From: Flavobacterium rhamnosiphilum
GTDB taxonomy: Bacteria; Bacteroidota; Bacteroidia; Flavobacteriales; Flavobacteriaceae
NCBI RefSeq assembly: GCF_004349195.1
Contig: NZ_SMLG01000001.1
Coordinates: forward strand, 1 to 64,000
Reading direction: 5' to 3'
Length of the DNA stretch: 64,000 nucleotides
Shown here: in pieces, positions 44,900 to 53,795 of the stretch
Layout of the letters: each line of letters opens with the position of its first letter
Position numbering within the stretch: the stretch's first letter is position 1
Position numbers and translations under genes: made by a program
The notes under the pieces: model-generated
Databases searched by the model: none
The model's input: only the letters and a program-made list of their open reading frames with translations
What the model was told of the DNA's origin: nothing

Positions 44900-45535
44900 T
44901 TGAAAACACTTTTAGATATAGAGAACTGGTCTAGAAAGGAGCATTTCCATTTTTTTAGACAATTCGAAGAACCTTTTTTTGGCGCAACCGTAGAAATTGA
45001 TTGTACCAAAGCCTATGCTACCGCAAAATCGCTGAACGCATCCTTTTTTACCTACTATTTACACAAAACGTTGGTTGCTGTCAATACCACCGAATCATTT
45101 CGCTACAGGATTTCGGATGACCAAATATATATTTATGACCAAATTAATGCTTCTGCAACTATTGGCCGTGAAAATGGCAGTTTCGGATTTTCTTTAATCG
45201 AATACAACTCTGATTTTGCTGTTTTTGCTGCGACTGCATTGGTGGAGATTGAAAGAATACAAAACACGACCGGTCTTTTTACCCGAACATTTACGGATGA
45301 TAATGTAATCCATTTTTCGGCGATTCCGTGGCTGGATTTCACATCGTTATCGCATGCCCGAAGTTATACTTTCCCGGATAGCTGTCCGAAGATTTCTTTT
45401 GGAAAAATGAAAATTGCTGAAAACGGCAAGAGAACCATGCCAATGTCAATTCATGTACATCATGGATTAGTAGATGGCTTACATTTAGGACAATTTGTAG
45501 ATTGTTTTCAGGAATTGATGAATCGTTCGTTATAA
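44900..45535 (+). CDS. Chloramphenicol acetyltransferase-fold protein
   Basis: A 211-residue acyltransferase of the CAT family. The catalytic signature is present: HVHHGLVDGLHLGQF near residue 185 (general-base His plus structural Asp), and SAIPWLDFTSL near residue 140, which matches the family segment carrying the transition-state Ser. Starts at TTG: an in-frame TAA lies 15 bases upstream and no usable ATG exists before residue 160. Close to CAT in length and motifs, so chloramphenicol acetylation is possible, but many chromosomal CAT-like enzymes have other substrates. No mobile element is adjacent. Confidence 0.85.
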   Translation: MKTLLDIENWSRKEHFHFFRQFEEPFFGATVEIDCTKAYATAKSLNASFFTYYLHKTLVAVNTTESFRYRISDDQIYIYDQINASATIGRENGSFGFSLIEYNSDFAVFAATALVEIERIQNTTGLFTRTFTDDNVIHFSAIPWLDFTSLSHARSYTFPDSCPKISFGKMKIAENGKRTMPMSIHVHHGLVDGLHLGQFVDCFQELMNRSL

Positions 45536-45580
45536 AATTATTTGTTAAAATTTCGGAATGATTTTTGTAGGTAAAGCTAT

Positions 45581-46993
45581 ATGAAAAAATCTTTACTCTT
45601 CTTGCTACTGATCTACAAATCAGCATTGTTTAGTCAAACAGTATTGACTTCCTATCCTTTAGATTTAAAGAAATCTGAAGAAAACAGTCAGATTTTAAAT
45701 GCTGAAAACACAGTAACACATGATGTTTTTTCCTTTATAGCAAACACGCAAAATATTACTATTTTAAAATACAATAGCGCTTTGTTCTTGACCAATCAAT
45801 ATACTGGTTCGTTCTTAAATTTAGAAAACAAATCAATAATTGGATATAGTTTTAGCGAAGATGGAAATCCAACTCTTTATTGGTCTTCAATGGATTTTAA
45901 TGAAATTATAGTGATCAAATATTATTTAGAAAACAAAACTTTTAAGGCTTTAAAATTTAGATTTCCTTCTTCAAATCATTATGTTATAACATCTTTCCAG
46001 AAGGATAATTTATTCTATATCCTTTCTAAAAACCTATCAGAACAAACTTTAACTCTTTATGCTTTTAAAAACGGAGGAGCTGAAGAAAAAACATTTGATT
46101 TTTCAGACTTTCTTTTTCAAAATAAAAACACACAAAGAATATCTTTTAATAAAGTTATTGAAGCTTTTCCTATTGAAAAAATGGAAGTTGACGATTACAA
46201 TCCGTTATTCAAAAGCACGCAGAAAAGCAAAGTTTATATGCTCGATGAGCGCATTATCCTAACATTAGATCATAATCCTAAAAAAACACAAGTCTTTGAT
46301 CTTAATTTCAAAAATCATACTATAACCGAAAAAAACTTCGCTCAACCAATTCCAAAAAAAGCAGCTCGATCATCAAACTCTTTTTTTTATGAAAACAAAA
46401 TATTTCAGGTTAATGCCAATGCAGATGGGCTTTTATTTGATGTAAAAGACTATGATTCTGGTTTGACTATAAAAAACATTACTGTTTCTAAAAATGATAC
46501 CATTCTTTTCAAAAACTCCCCATTATTAATACAAAGAGAGAATGGAAGGCCAAAAGAATTAAACAAAACGAAAAAATTCCTGCAGTATTTGTCTAATTTA
46601 GATATTGGCGTATCGGTTTTTAAAAACAAAAAACACACTTTAATTACATTTGGAGGAACTCCAAAAAATAATTTTGTAGATCATTATTCAAGGAATAATG
46701 TCAGTTTTGGACAATCCGATGATGAATTTGAGCAAATGTTTCCGCAAAATAATTTTTCACCAAACATTCATACAGAAACTGTTTTTTTTGAAAGTAGCTG
46801 GGACAAAAATTTTGAGTTCAACAATCAGGAATCACCACCACTTGCTATTGATAATATTTCCTATTTTTTAAGTCAGCATAAAGAAGTGACTTTAGAAAAT
46901 ATAATAAAATTTAAAGATTATTTTATTTTGGGTTATTACGACAGTGCCACAAAAGAATATGTTATGCGTAAATTTAAAGATGGATATAATTGA
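45581..46993 (+). CDS. Secreted protein of unknown function
   Basis: A 470-residue protein with signal peptide MKKSLLFLLLIYKSALFSQ. The mature part is rich in beta-strand-like segments with aromatic and charged residues and no recognised domain; its pattern is compatible with a beta-propeller-like or WD-like solenoid, but no repeat signature is clear. AT-rich coding sequence. It starts 45 bases after the CAT gene. Function unknown. Confidence 0.75.
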   Translation: MKKSLLFLLLIYKSALFSQTVLTSYPLDLKKSEENSQILNAENTVTHDVFSFIANTQNITILKYNSALFLTNQYTGSFLNLENKSIIGYSFSEDGNPTLYWSSMDFNEIIVIKYYLENKTFKALKFRFPSSNHYVITSFQKDNLFYILSKNLSEQTLTLYAFKNGGAEEKTFDFSDFLFQNKNTQRISFNKVIEAFPIEKMEVDDYNPLFKSTQKSKVYMLDERIILTLDHNPKKTQVFDLNFKNHTITEKNFAQPIPKKAARSSNSFFYENKIFQVNANADGLLFDVKDYDSGLTIKNITVSKNDTILFKNSPLLIQRENGRPKELNKTKKFLQYLSNLDIGVSVFKNKKHTLITFGGTPKNNFVDHYSRNNVSFGQSDDEFEQMFPQNNFSPNIHTETVFFESSWDKNFEFNNQESPPLAIDNISYFLSQHKEVTLENIIKFKDYFILGYYDSATKEYVMRKFKDGYN

Positions 46994-47123
46994 ATATAAA
47001 TCAACTTAATTAAAATATTTTTTAGCGAGAATGCTTAAATTTATTCCAAATGCATTATGTTTTCTCGGTTTCAAAAAAAAGGAAACGAATTATTTTTTGT
47101 AACTTTACTTAAAACATACTGCC

Positions 47124-47642
47124 ATGCTATCAAAAAATATAGAACACGCGCTGAACAATCAGATTCGAATTGAAGCTGAATCATCCCAAACCTATCTTTC
47201 TATGGCTTCATGGGCCGAAACTCATGGTTTGGAAGGAATTTCAAAATTTATGTATGCACAATCTGATGAAGAGCGTACACACATGCTTAAGTTGGTGAAA
47301 TATATAAACGAGCGTGGCGGTCATGCTCGAGTTTCTGAATTGAAAGCACCAAAAACGAGCTATGAAACCTTCAAAGAAATGTTTGAAGAACTGTACAAGC
47401 ATGAAATTTTTGTTTCTGATTCGATTAACGAATTGGTTCACATTTCCTTTTCTGAAAAAGATTATGCCACACACAACTTTTTACAATGGTACGTAGCCGA
47501 ACAAATCGAAGAAGAAGCTCAAGCTAAACTTATTTTGGATAAAATAAACCTAATTGGTGATGATAAAGGTGGTTTGTATTTATTTGACAGAGATATTCAA
47601 CAGCTGACTTTAAACAGTGCTACATCTAAAGGCTCTAAATAG
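47124..47642 (+). CDS. ftnA: Ferritin
   Basis: Iron-storage ferritin of the bacterial non-haem type, 172 residues, assembling into a 24-mer shell. The ferroxidase di-iron site is visible: Glu in NNQIRIEAESSQTYLSMASW, DEERTHML (ExxH) near residue 50, and EEEAQAKLI in helix 4 region. No Met52-type haem site is apparent. It oxidises Fe2+ and mineralises Fe3+, which fits with the FeoAB importer in this window. Followed by a tiny Cys/Lys-rich gene after 39 bases. Confidence 0.95.
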   Translation: MLSKNIEHALNNQIRIEAESSQTYLSMASWAETHGLEGISKFMYAQSDEERTHMLKLVKYINERGGHARVSELKAPKTSYETFKEMFEELYKHEIFVSDSINELVHISFSEKDYATHNFLQWYVAEQIEEEAQAKLILDKINLIGDDKGGLYLFDRDIQQLTLNSATSKGSK

Positions 47643-47681
47643 CGAAACACTCTTTAGAATAAATAGTGTAACTTGATTTTA

Positions 47682-47861
47682 ATGCTGCCGAAATTGAGTA
47701 AAAAGGATAAAAAGAAGGGAAAGAAAAAGGATAAAAAAAAACTCCTTAAAAACGGATCTGCTAAAGAAAACCTCAAGTCAAAGTGTTGCGAAAAATATAA
47801 AAAAGGGGAAGACAAGCGTTGCAAAAATTGCCCTAAGTTTGATTTACGCAAAAAAAAATAG
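47682..47861 (+). CDS. Small Lys-rich, Cys-motif protein downstream of ferritin
   Basis: 59 residues from ATG 47682 (the in-frame TTG at 47673 is a less likely start). An almost pure Lys/Gly/Asp stretch (KKDKKKGKKKDKKK) is followed by KCCEKYKKGEDKRCKNCPKF, with four Cys arranged CC...CxxC. This could bind a metal ion and nucleic acid. It sits 39 bases after ferritin on the same strand and is followed by a terminator, so the two are likely co-transcribed. Function unknown. Confidence 0.7.
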   Translation: MLPKLSKKDKKKGKKKDKKKLLKNGSAKENLKSKCCEKYKKGEDKRCKNCPKFDLRKKK

Positions 47862-47896
47862 TGGTCAGTGATTAGTCGCAGTCCACACTTTAGTTA

Positions 47897-47929
47897 AAAA
47901 AAACCATCGATGATATCGATGGTTTTTTT
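47897..47929. terminator. Bidirectional hairpin terminator
   Basis: AAACCATCGAT / ATCGATGGTTT with a GAT loop and A/T-tracts on both sides, between the small Cys protein and ssb (convergent). Confidence 0.85.
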
Positions 47930-47995
47930 GTTTGGTTTTCAGTCACAGTTTACAACATTACAACAACTGCAAACTAAGACCGAAAACCGGGACTG

Positions 47996-48013
47996 TCCCG
48001 ATAGCTATCGGGA
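47996..48013. repeat. TCCCGATAGCTATCGGGA palindrome
   Basis: 18-bp perfect palindrome in the 3' flank of ssb, 9 bases from its stop. No T-tract. Looks like a short dispersed intergenic palindrome. Confidence 0.6.
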
Positions 48014-48021
48014 ACTGAATA

Positions 48022-48354
48022 CTATTTCCCTAAAAGCATTACCTCATTGACCACTACTTCGGTAACATAGCGTTTCTCGCCATTTTTATCATCATAACTT
48101 CTATGGGTCAATTTCCCTTCAACGGCAATTTCTTTGCCTTTAGTAACATATTTTTCTATGATTTCAGCCGTTTTTCCCCAAGCCACAAGTTTGTGCCATT
48201 GGGTTTCTTCTACTTTTTCACCTTTGTCGTTTTTATAGCTTTCATTTGTCGCTAATGTGAAATTGGCTAATTTTTTTCCTCCGTCAAAAGTTTTGATTTC
48301 CGGATCATTTCCTACGTGTCCAATTAACTGTACTTTGTTTCTTAATGTGCTCAT
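48022..48354 (-). CDS. ssb: Single-stranded DNA-binding protein, short form
   Basis: A 110-residue OB-fold protein: KVQLIGHVGNDPEIKTFDGG, conserved WHKLVAWGKTAEI and KLTHRSYDDKNGEKRYVTEV. The chain ends at VNEVMLLGK, so the linker and acidic tip that recruits repair proteins in full-length SSB are absent. A second full-length SSB probably exists elsewhere; this form is better viewed as a paralog for a special use. Cytoplasmic, binds ssDNA as a tetramer or dimer. Confidence 0.92.
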   Translation of the reverse strand: MSTLRNKVQLIGHVGNDPEIKTFDGGKKLANFTLATNESYKNDKGEKVEETQWHKLVAWGKTAEIIEKYVTKGKEIAVEGKLTHRSYDDKNGEKRYVTEVVVNEVMLLGK

Positions 48355-48557
48355 GGCGTGTAAAATTTAAATGTTAGTGTGTGTAAATTTTTTATTCCTA
48401 TTTTTTATTGAAATTGAAATTGTTTCGAATCAACATTGCAAAGATGCGGTGACTTCCAAAAAGTATTCGGTTACTAACTGTTTACTTTCGGTTGTAACTA
48501 TTTGTAAACGTTTGTAAATGGGAAAATTTAATTATATTTGATGGAAATCAACTTCTT

Positions 48558-50087
48558 ATGCAAGCCAAAATAAAAAAAGTAGAATTACGAAATCTAGAAT
48601 TTGACGACTATAAGCAGTTAAAAAAATCTATGGTGGAATCCTACCCAGAAATGGCAGATTCGTATTGGAAAGAACCCGATATTGAAAGATTACTTGGTCT
48701 GTTTTCAGAAGGACAATTAGTAATTTTAGCCGACGGAAAAGTGGTGGGCGCTGCACTATCATTAATTGTAGCCGAAATTTTAGTTGATAAAAATCCTAAT
48801 TACGCCAGAATAACAGGAAATTATACTTTCTCGACGCACAATCCAAAAGGGGAAATATTGTATGGAATTGATGTGTTTATTCATCCGGATTATAGAGGTT
48901 TACGGCTTGGAAGACGATTGTATGATGCCCGAAAAGAATTGTGTGAAAAACTGAATCTGAAAGCTATCGTTTTTGCCGGAAGGATTCCAAATTATAACAA
49001 ATACGCCCAAGAACTGACTCCGAAAAAGTATATCGAAAAAGTAAAACTAAAAGAATTGCACGACCCCGTTCTTTCCTTTCAGCTGAGCAATGATTTTCAC
49101 GTGATGAGAATCATGAAAAACTATCTGGCAGGAGACATCGATTCCAAAGAATTTGCTGTATTATTAGAATGGAACAATATTTATTATGACGAAAGTCCAC
49201 AATTAATAAATACCCAAAAAAGCATCATCAGACTTGGATTAATTCAGTGGCAAATGCGTCCCTTAATAAACTTAGAAGCTTTATTTGAACAAGCTGAATT
49301 TTTCATTGATGCCGTATCCGGTTATAAAAGTGATTTTGCCGTTTTTCCGGAGTTGTTTATCGCCCCGCTTATGGCTGATTACAATCATTTAGCTGAACCT
49401 GACGCCATTAGAGAGCTTGCCAAATATGCAGATCCCATTCGCAAAAAATTTCAGGAATTTGCCATCTCGTATAATATTAATATCATTTCAGGAAGCATGC
49501 CTTATTTAGAAAATGGCACGTTGTACAATGTTGGGTTTCTTTGTAAAAGAGACGGAACCTCTGAAATGTATTATAAGATTCACATCACTCCAAATGAAGT
49601 TTTGCATTGGGGAATGAAAGGCGGCTCACAAATTAGAACTTTTGATACTGATTGTGGAAAGATAGGCATCATGATTTGTTATGATGTTGAGTTTCCGGAA
49701 ATGGCGAGATTAATGGCCGATGAAGAAATGAATATTTTATTTGTACCGTTTTTAACCGATACACAAAGTGGTTATGTAAGGGTAAGACACTGTGCGCAGG
49801 CCAGAGCTATAGAAAACGAATGTTATGTGGCCATTGCCGGATGTGTCGGGAATCTTCCGAAAGTAAACAATATGGATATCCAATATGCACAAACCGCACT
49901 TTTTACACCTTCGGATTTTGCGTTTCCAAGCACAGGAATAAAAGCGGAAGCAACTACTAATACTGAAATGACTTTGATTGTAGACGTAGATTTGAATTTG
50001 CTTAAAGAGCTTCACGAACATGGAAGCGCCAGAATCTTAAAAGATCGCAGAACTGATTTGTACGAAATTAAAAAAATCAATCCATGA
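48558..50087 (+). CDS. GNAT acetyltransferase fused to nitrilase-family hydrolase
   Basis: A 509-residue fusion. Residues 1-190 form a GNAT domain (DVFIHPDYRGLRLGRRLYDAR contains the acetyl-CoA P-loop). Residues 220-500 are a carbon-nitrogen hydrolase: catalytic Glu in VFPELFIAP, Lys in YYKIHITPNE and Cys in GIMICYDVEFPE. The pairing suggests that one domain hydrolyses an amide or nitrile and the other acylates an amine of a related substrate. Substrate unknown. Its stop overlaps the next gene's start (ATGA). Confidence 0.92.
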   Translation: MQAKIKKVELRNLEFDDYKQLKKSMVESYPEMADSYWKEPDIERLLGLFSEGQLVILADGKVVGAALSLIVAEILVDKNPNYARITGNYTFSTHNPKGEILYGIDVFIHPDYRGLRLGRRLYDARKELCEKLNLKAIVFAGRIPNYNKYAQELTPKKYIEKVKLKELHDPVLSFQLSNDFHVMRIMKNYLAGDIDSKEFAVLLEWNNIYYDESPQLINTQKSIIRLGLIQWQMRPLINLEALFEQAEFFIDAVSGYKSDFAVFPELFIAPLMADYNHLAEPDAIRELAKYADPIRKKFQEFAISYNINIISGSMPYLENGTLYNVGFLCKRDGTSEMYYKIHITPNEVLHWGMKGGSQIRTFDTDCGKIGIMICYDVEFPEMARLMADEEMNILFVPFLTDTQSGYVRVRHCAQARAIENECYVAIAGCVGNLPKVNNMDIQYAQTALFTPSDFAFPSTGIKAEATTNTEMTLIVDVDLNLLKELHEHGSARILKDRRTDLYEIKKINP

Positions 50088-50434
50088 ATAAAACCTGCTT
50101 AGAATGTGGAGAGAAAATTGTAGGCCGCGAGGACAAAAAGTTTTGCAGTGACGGTTGCCGTAATGCCTACAATAATAAAATAAACAAAGACAGCACTAAT
50201 TTTATGCGCAACATCAACAATAAGTTACGCAAGAATTACCGTATTTTGTCGGAACTTAATGTTGAAGGAAAATCAAAAACCACTCGGGCAAAACTCCTGA
50301 ACAAAGGTTTCGATTTTGAATTTTTTACCAATATTTTACAAACCAAAACCGGAAATACCTACTATTTCCTGTATGACCAAGGCTATATGCTTTTGGACAA
50401 TGATTATTATATGCTAGTCAAAAAAGATATTTAA
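50084..50434 (+). CDS. Zinc-ribbon small protein
   Basis: A 116-residue protein. The N-terminal 35 residues hold a treble-clef zinc ribbon CLECGEKIVGREDKKFCSDGC (CxxC...CxxxC-type), like DUF2116 proteins. The rest is a helical Lys-rich part with the aromatic C-terminus YYFLYDQGYMLLDNDYYMLV. Possibly nucleic-acid-binding. It overlaps the GNAT-nitrilase gene by four bases, so translation is coupled; the functional link is unclear. Confidence 0.8.
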   Translation: MNKTCLECGEKIVGREDKKFCSDGCRNAYNNKINKDSTNFMRNINNKLRKNYRILSELNVEGKSKTTRAKLLNKGFDFEFFTNILQTKTGNTYYFLYDQGYMLLDNDYYMLVKKDI

Positions 50435-50465
50435 ATACCACAACCCCAAACCTATCTAACCAAAA

Positions 50466-52838
50466 ATGAAAAAAGATTATTCCTCAATTTTTGCCAGTTT
50501 ATTTCTCCTAGGAATTCTAGGGCTGATTTACTTTACCATGATGCCGCATTGGACTTCAGATGAAGAAGGCTCTCTTTCTGAATTTTCGACCAAAAGAGCT
50601 TTAACCCAAGTCGAAGCCATTTCAAAACAACCCCATTATGTAGGCTCCAAAGAACATGAAGTGGTTGCTAATTATCTCGTAAAAGAGCTGAACAAGTTAG
50701 GACTGAAAACTTCCGTTCAGGAAGGATATACCTTGAGCGATTGGGGAAATTTAGTGCAATCAAAAAACATACTGGCTCGAATAAAAGGAACTTCTAACTC
50801 TAAAGCTTTGTTATTGCTTTCCCATTATGATAGCGCGCCACATTCCTACTCCAAAGGGGCAAGTGACGCAGGTTCCGGTGTAGCAACAATCCTGGAGAGT
50901 GTTCGTGCTTTTTTATATTCCAAAACCCCTCATAAAAATGACATTATCATTCTGTTTTCAGATGCAGAAGAATTAGGATTAAATGGCGCAGCACTTTTTG
51001 TAACCAAACACCATTGGGCAAAAGAAATAGGCTTGGTGCTTAATTTTGAAGCGCGTGGTTCGTCGGGACCCAGTTATATGTTGATGGAAACCAACAAGGG
51101 AAATGCCGGATTAGTAAAAGAGTTTGCTGCCGCAAAAACGACTTTTCCAGTTTCAAATTCCTTGATGTACAGCATTTATAAAATGTTACCCAACGACACA
51201 GATTTGACCGTTTTCAGAGAACAAGGCAATATTCAAGGGTATAATTTTGCTTTCATCGATGATCATTTTAACTATCATACCGCTCAGGATGACATCAATC
51301 ATTTGAATAAAAATACGCTTGCGCATCAAGGCATGTATTTAATGCCGTTGTTGAATTATTTCTCAAATGCCGATTTAAATACGACGCAAGCCAGTGAAGA
51401 TTACGTGTATTTTACCATTCCGTATACTTTTATAAGCTATCCTTTTAGCTGGGTTTTACCAATGGTGGTAATCGCATTGGCACTATTTATTTTCCTGTTG
51501 TTTTTAGGAAAAGCCAAACGTATTTTATCATTCCGCGAAATTGGAAGAGGATTTATACCGTTTTTAAGTTCCTTGATCGGTACTGGATTAATTACTTTTT
51601 TTGGTTGGAAAGCATTGCTGATTTTGTACCCGCAATACAATGATTTACTCAACGGATTTACCTATAACGGACATGCCTACATTGCGGCATTTGTGCTTCT
51701 GGGTTTAGCGATAACGTTAGCATTTTACAACCGTTTTTCTGCCAAGAAAGTGACCATGAACCATTATGTAGCACCATTATTTATTTGGATTGTGATTAAT
51801 GGAGCCATTGCTTTTAGTTTACAAGGAGCCGGATTCTTGATTATTCCGGTTTATTTTGGATTATTTTTATTTGCTTCATTTATCATTACCCAAAAATCCC
51901 GTAAAATATTAAGTCTTGCTTTTAGCATTCCGGCTTTGATAATCGTAGCGCCTTTCATCCAGATGTTCCCTATTGGTTTGGGATTAAAAGTGCTGTTTGG
52001 AAGTGCTATTCTTACCGTTTTGGCCTTTGGACTATTGTTGCCTGTTTTTGGGGCTTTCGCCAAAAAGGGAATCTGGTCTTTAGTGTTTTTTGTGCTTGCC
52101 ATTGGCTTTTTTGCGAAAGCACATTCCGAATCAGGTTACGAATATGGGAAAGCCAAATCAAACAGCTTGTTGTATGTCTACAATGCCGATACGGACAAAG
52201 CCAATTGGGCAACGTATGACACCAATCTTGATCCCTGGACCAAAGGCTATTTGGGTGAAAACCCAAAAGAAGCAACCGCTTTGAATGAAACACCATTGTT
52301 CAGCAAATACAATTCTGGGTTTACCTATGCTGCCGAAGCTCCTAAAAAAGACATGCTGAAACCAAGTATAGCATTTCTGGAAGACCGAGTGGTTGGTAAT
52401 CAAAGGTATTTGAAAATAAAAATTTCCCCGAATCGAAACGTCAATCGCTATGATATTTTTGCCAATGAAAAAATGGCTATTCATAATTTCAAAGCAAATG
52501 GCGTGACCACATTAGGTCAGAAAAATTCCCTTTACCAACGAAAAGGAAAGAAAATATTGAGTTATTATGTCGTTGGAAACGCACCTTTAGAAATGCAGTT
52601 CAGCGTAAATGCCTCAACGGTTTTTGATATGGAACTAATGGAAAGCTCTTTTGATTTATTGACGAACCCTTTATTTGAAATAACAAAAAGAGAAAACTGG
52701 ATGATGCCAACGCCTTTTGTACTGAATGATGCTGTGGTAATCAAACAAAAAATAAAGCCAAGTCCGGTAGTGGTTGCAAATACTTTGGATGCTGCTATTG
52801 CAAATCCTGTTGTAAAAGACAGTTTGAAAAAACTATAA
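50466..52838 (+). CDS. M28-family membrane peptidase
   Basis: A 790-residue protein with an N-terminal membrane anchor (residues 9-28), a zinc aminopeptidase domain of the M28 type at about 60-290 and about eight further membrane helices at 320-560, then a soluble C-terminal domain. Zinc-site motifs: LLSHYDSAPHS (His, Asp), ILFSDAEELGLNG (Glu-Glu), LNFEARGSSG and the final His in HFNYHTAQDD. Releases N-terminal amino acids or processes peptides outside the inner membrane. Starts 31 bases after the zinc-ribbon gene. Confidence 0.9.
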   Translation: MKKDYSSIFASLFLLGILGLIYFTMMPHWTSDEEGSLSEFSTKRALTQVEAISKQPHYVGSKEHEVVANYLVKELNKLGLKTSVQEGYTLSDWGNLVQSKNILARIKGTSNSKALLLLSHYDSAPHSYSKGASDAGSGVATILESVRAFLYSKTPHKNDIIILFSDAEELGLNGAALFVTKHHWAKEIGLVLNFEARGSSGPSYMLMETNKGNAGLVKEFAAAKTTFPVSNSLMYSIYKMLPNDTDLTVFREQGNIQGYNFAFIDDHFNYHTAQDDINHLNKNTLAHQGMYLMPLLNYFSNADLNTTQASEDYVYFTIPYTFISYPFSWVLPMVVIALALFIFLLFLGKAKRILSFREIGRGFIPFLSSLIGTGLITFFGWKALLILYPQYNDLLNGFTYNGHAYIAAFVLLGLAITLAFYNRFSAKKVTMNHYVAPLFIWIVINGAIAFSLQGAGFLIIPVYFGLFLFASFIITQKSRKILSLAFSIPALIIVAPFIQMFPIGLGLKVLFGSAILTVLAFGLLLPVFGAFAKKGIWSLVFFVLAIGFFAKAHSESGYEYGKAKSNSLLYVYNADTDKANWATYDTNLDPWTKGYLGENPKEATALNETPLFSKYNSGFTYAAEAPKKDMLKPSIAFLEDRVVGNQRYLKIKISPNRNVNRYDIFANEKMAIHNFKANGVTTLGQKNSLYQRKGKKILSYYVVGNAPLEMQFSVNASTVFDMELMESSFDLLTNPLFEITKRENWMMPTPFVLNDAVVIKQKIKPSPVVVANTLDAAIANPVVKDSLKKL

Positions 52839-52849
52839 TGAAACTAAGT

Positions 52850-52958
52850 CATCACAAATTGTGATGAGATATTCTTTAAGGTCACAAAATGTGACCTTAA
52901 AGAATATTTGTTTAAAATAACTTAAAAAAATATGCGGTCACAAATTGTGACCGCATAT
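52850..52958. repeat. Three consecutive palindromes sharing a TCACAAAWTGTGA core
   Basis: P1 52850-52866 (8-bp arms, CATCACAA A TTGTGATG); P2 52869-52907 (18-bp perfect arms with an AAA loop); P3 52930-52958 (14-bp perfect arms, ATATGCGGTCACAA A ...). All end in (G)TCACA and TGTGA(C) around A/AAA, while their outer bases differ. They fill the gap between the M28 gene and the SDR gene. P2 or P3 may act as a terminator. Confidence 0.9.
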
Positions 52959-52990
52959 AAATTTAACTGAATTGGTTACAAAAAATAAAA

Positions 52991-53794
52991 ATGACAAAAA
53001 TTAGTATTCTGGGTTGCGGTTGGCTGGGTTTGCCTTTGGCGAAAGCCTTATTGAAAAACGACTGTTTAGTAAATGGCTCGACGACTTCGGAAGAGAAGTT
53101 AGCGGTATTGGAAAATGCCGGAATTGCCCCTTTTTTAATTGCACTTTCAGAAAATAAAACTGCTGGAAATCTAACTGGTTTTCTGGAAAATGCTAAAATT
53201 TTAATCATCGATGTTCCGCCGAAACTTCGCAGTTCAGAGACAGAAAATTTTGTTTCCAAGATCAGAAATGTGATTCCGTTTATAGAAAAATCGTCTGTTG
53301 AAAACGTGCTTTTCATCAGTTCGACATCGGTTTATAATGATGACGAAGCTTTTGTTACTGAAGAAACAATCCCAAAACCAGATACTGAAAGCGGCAAACA
53401 ATTACTGGAGACCGAACAGCTTTTGCTAAGCAATAGTAATTTCAAAACTACAGTATTGCGTTTTGGCGGTTTAATTGGCGAAGACCGTCATCCTATAAAA
53501 TTTCTGGCTGGCCGTGAGAATTTGGACAATCCGGATGCACCAATTAATTTAATTCATCAGGAAGATTGCATCGGTATTATTCTAAAAATCATTGCATTGA
53601 ATGCTTGGAACCAAACTTTTAATGCGGTGACTCCTTACCATCCTTCTCGAGAAATTTATTATACTCAAAAAGCTATGGCTTTGAATTTGGCTTTGCCAAA
53701 GTTCAATTATAAAAATAATTCTGGTGGAAAAATAATTCTGAGTGATACGTTAGAAAACGTTTTAAATTATACTTTTACTAAACCAAATTTATAA
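52991..53794 (+). CDS. SDR/NAD(P)-binding epimerase-like protein, YeeZ-like
   Basis: A 267-residue Rossmann protein with ISILGCGWLGLPLAKALL (GxGxxG) at the N-terminus and a substrate-binding C-terminal half. The segment VLFISSTSVYNDD contains the Ser/Tyr of the atypical SDR active site (no classical YxxxK). Resembles E. coli YeeZ-type proteins. Substrate unknown. One base separates its stop from the GTG start of the next gene. Confidence 0.82.
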   Translation: MTKISILGCGWLGLPLAKALLKNDCLVNGSTTSEEKLAVLENAGIAPFLIALSENKTAGNLTGFLENAKILIIDVPPKLRSSETENFVSKIRNVIPFIEKSSVENVLFISSTSVYNDDEAFVTEETIPKPDTESGKQLLETEQLLLSNSNFKTTVLRFGGLIGEDRHPIKFLAGRENLDNPDAPINLIHQEDCIGIILKIIALNAWNQTFNAVTPYHPSREIYYTQKAMALNLALPKFNYKNNSGGKIILSDTLENVLNYTFTKPNL

Positions 53795-53795
53795 T

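Noticed and set aside
52850..52958. CRP/FNR-type operator cluster
   Set aside because: The half-sites are in the opposite order (TCACA...TGTGA), not TGTGA-N6-TCACA, and the arms are too long and too variable for such an operator.
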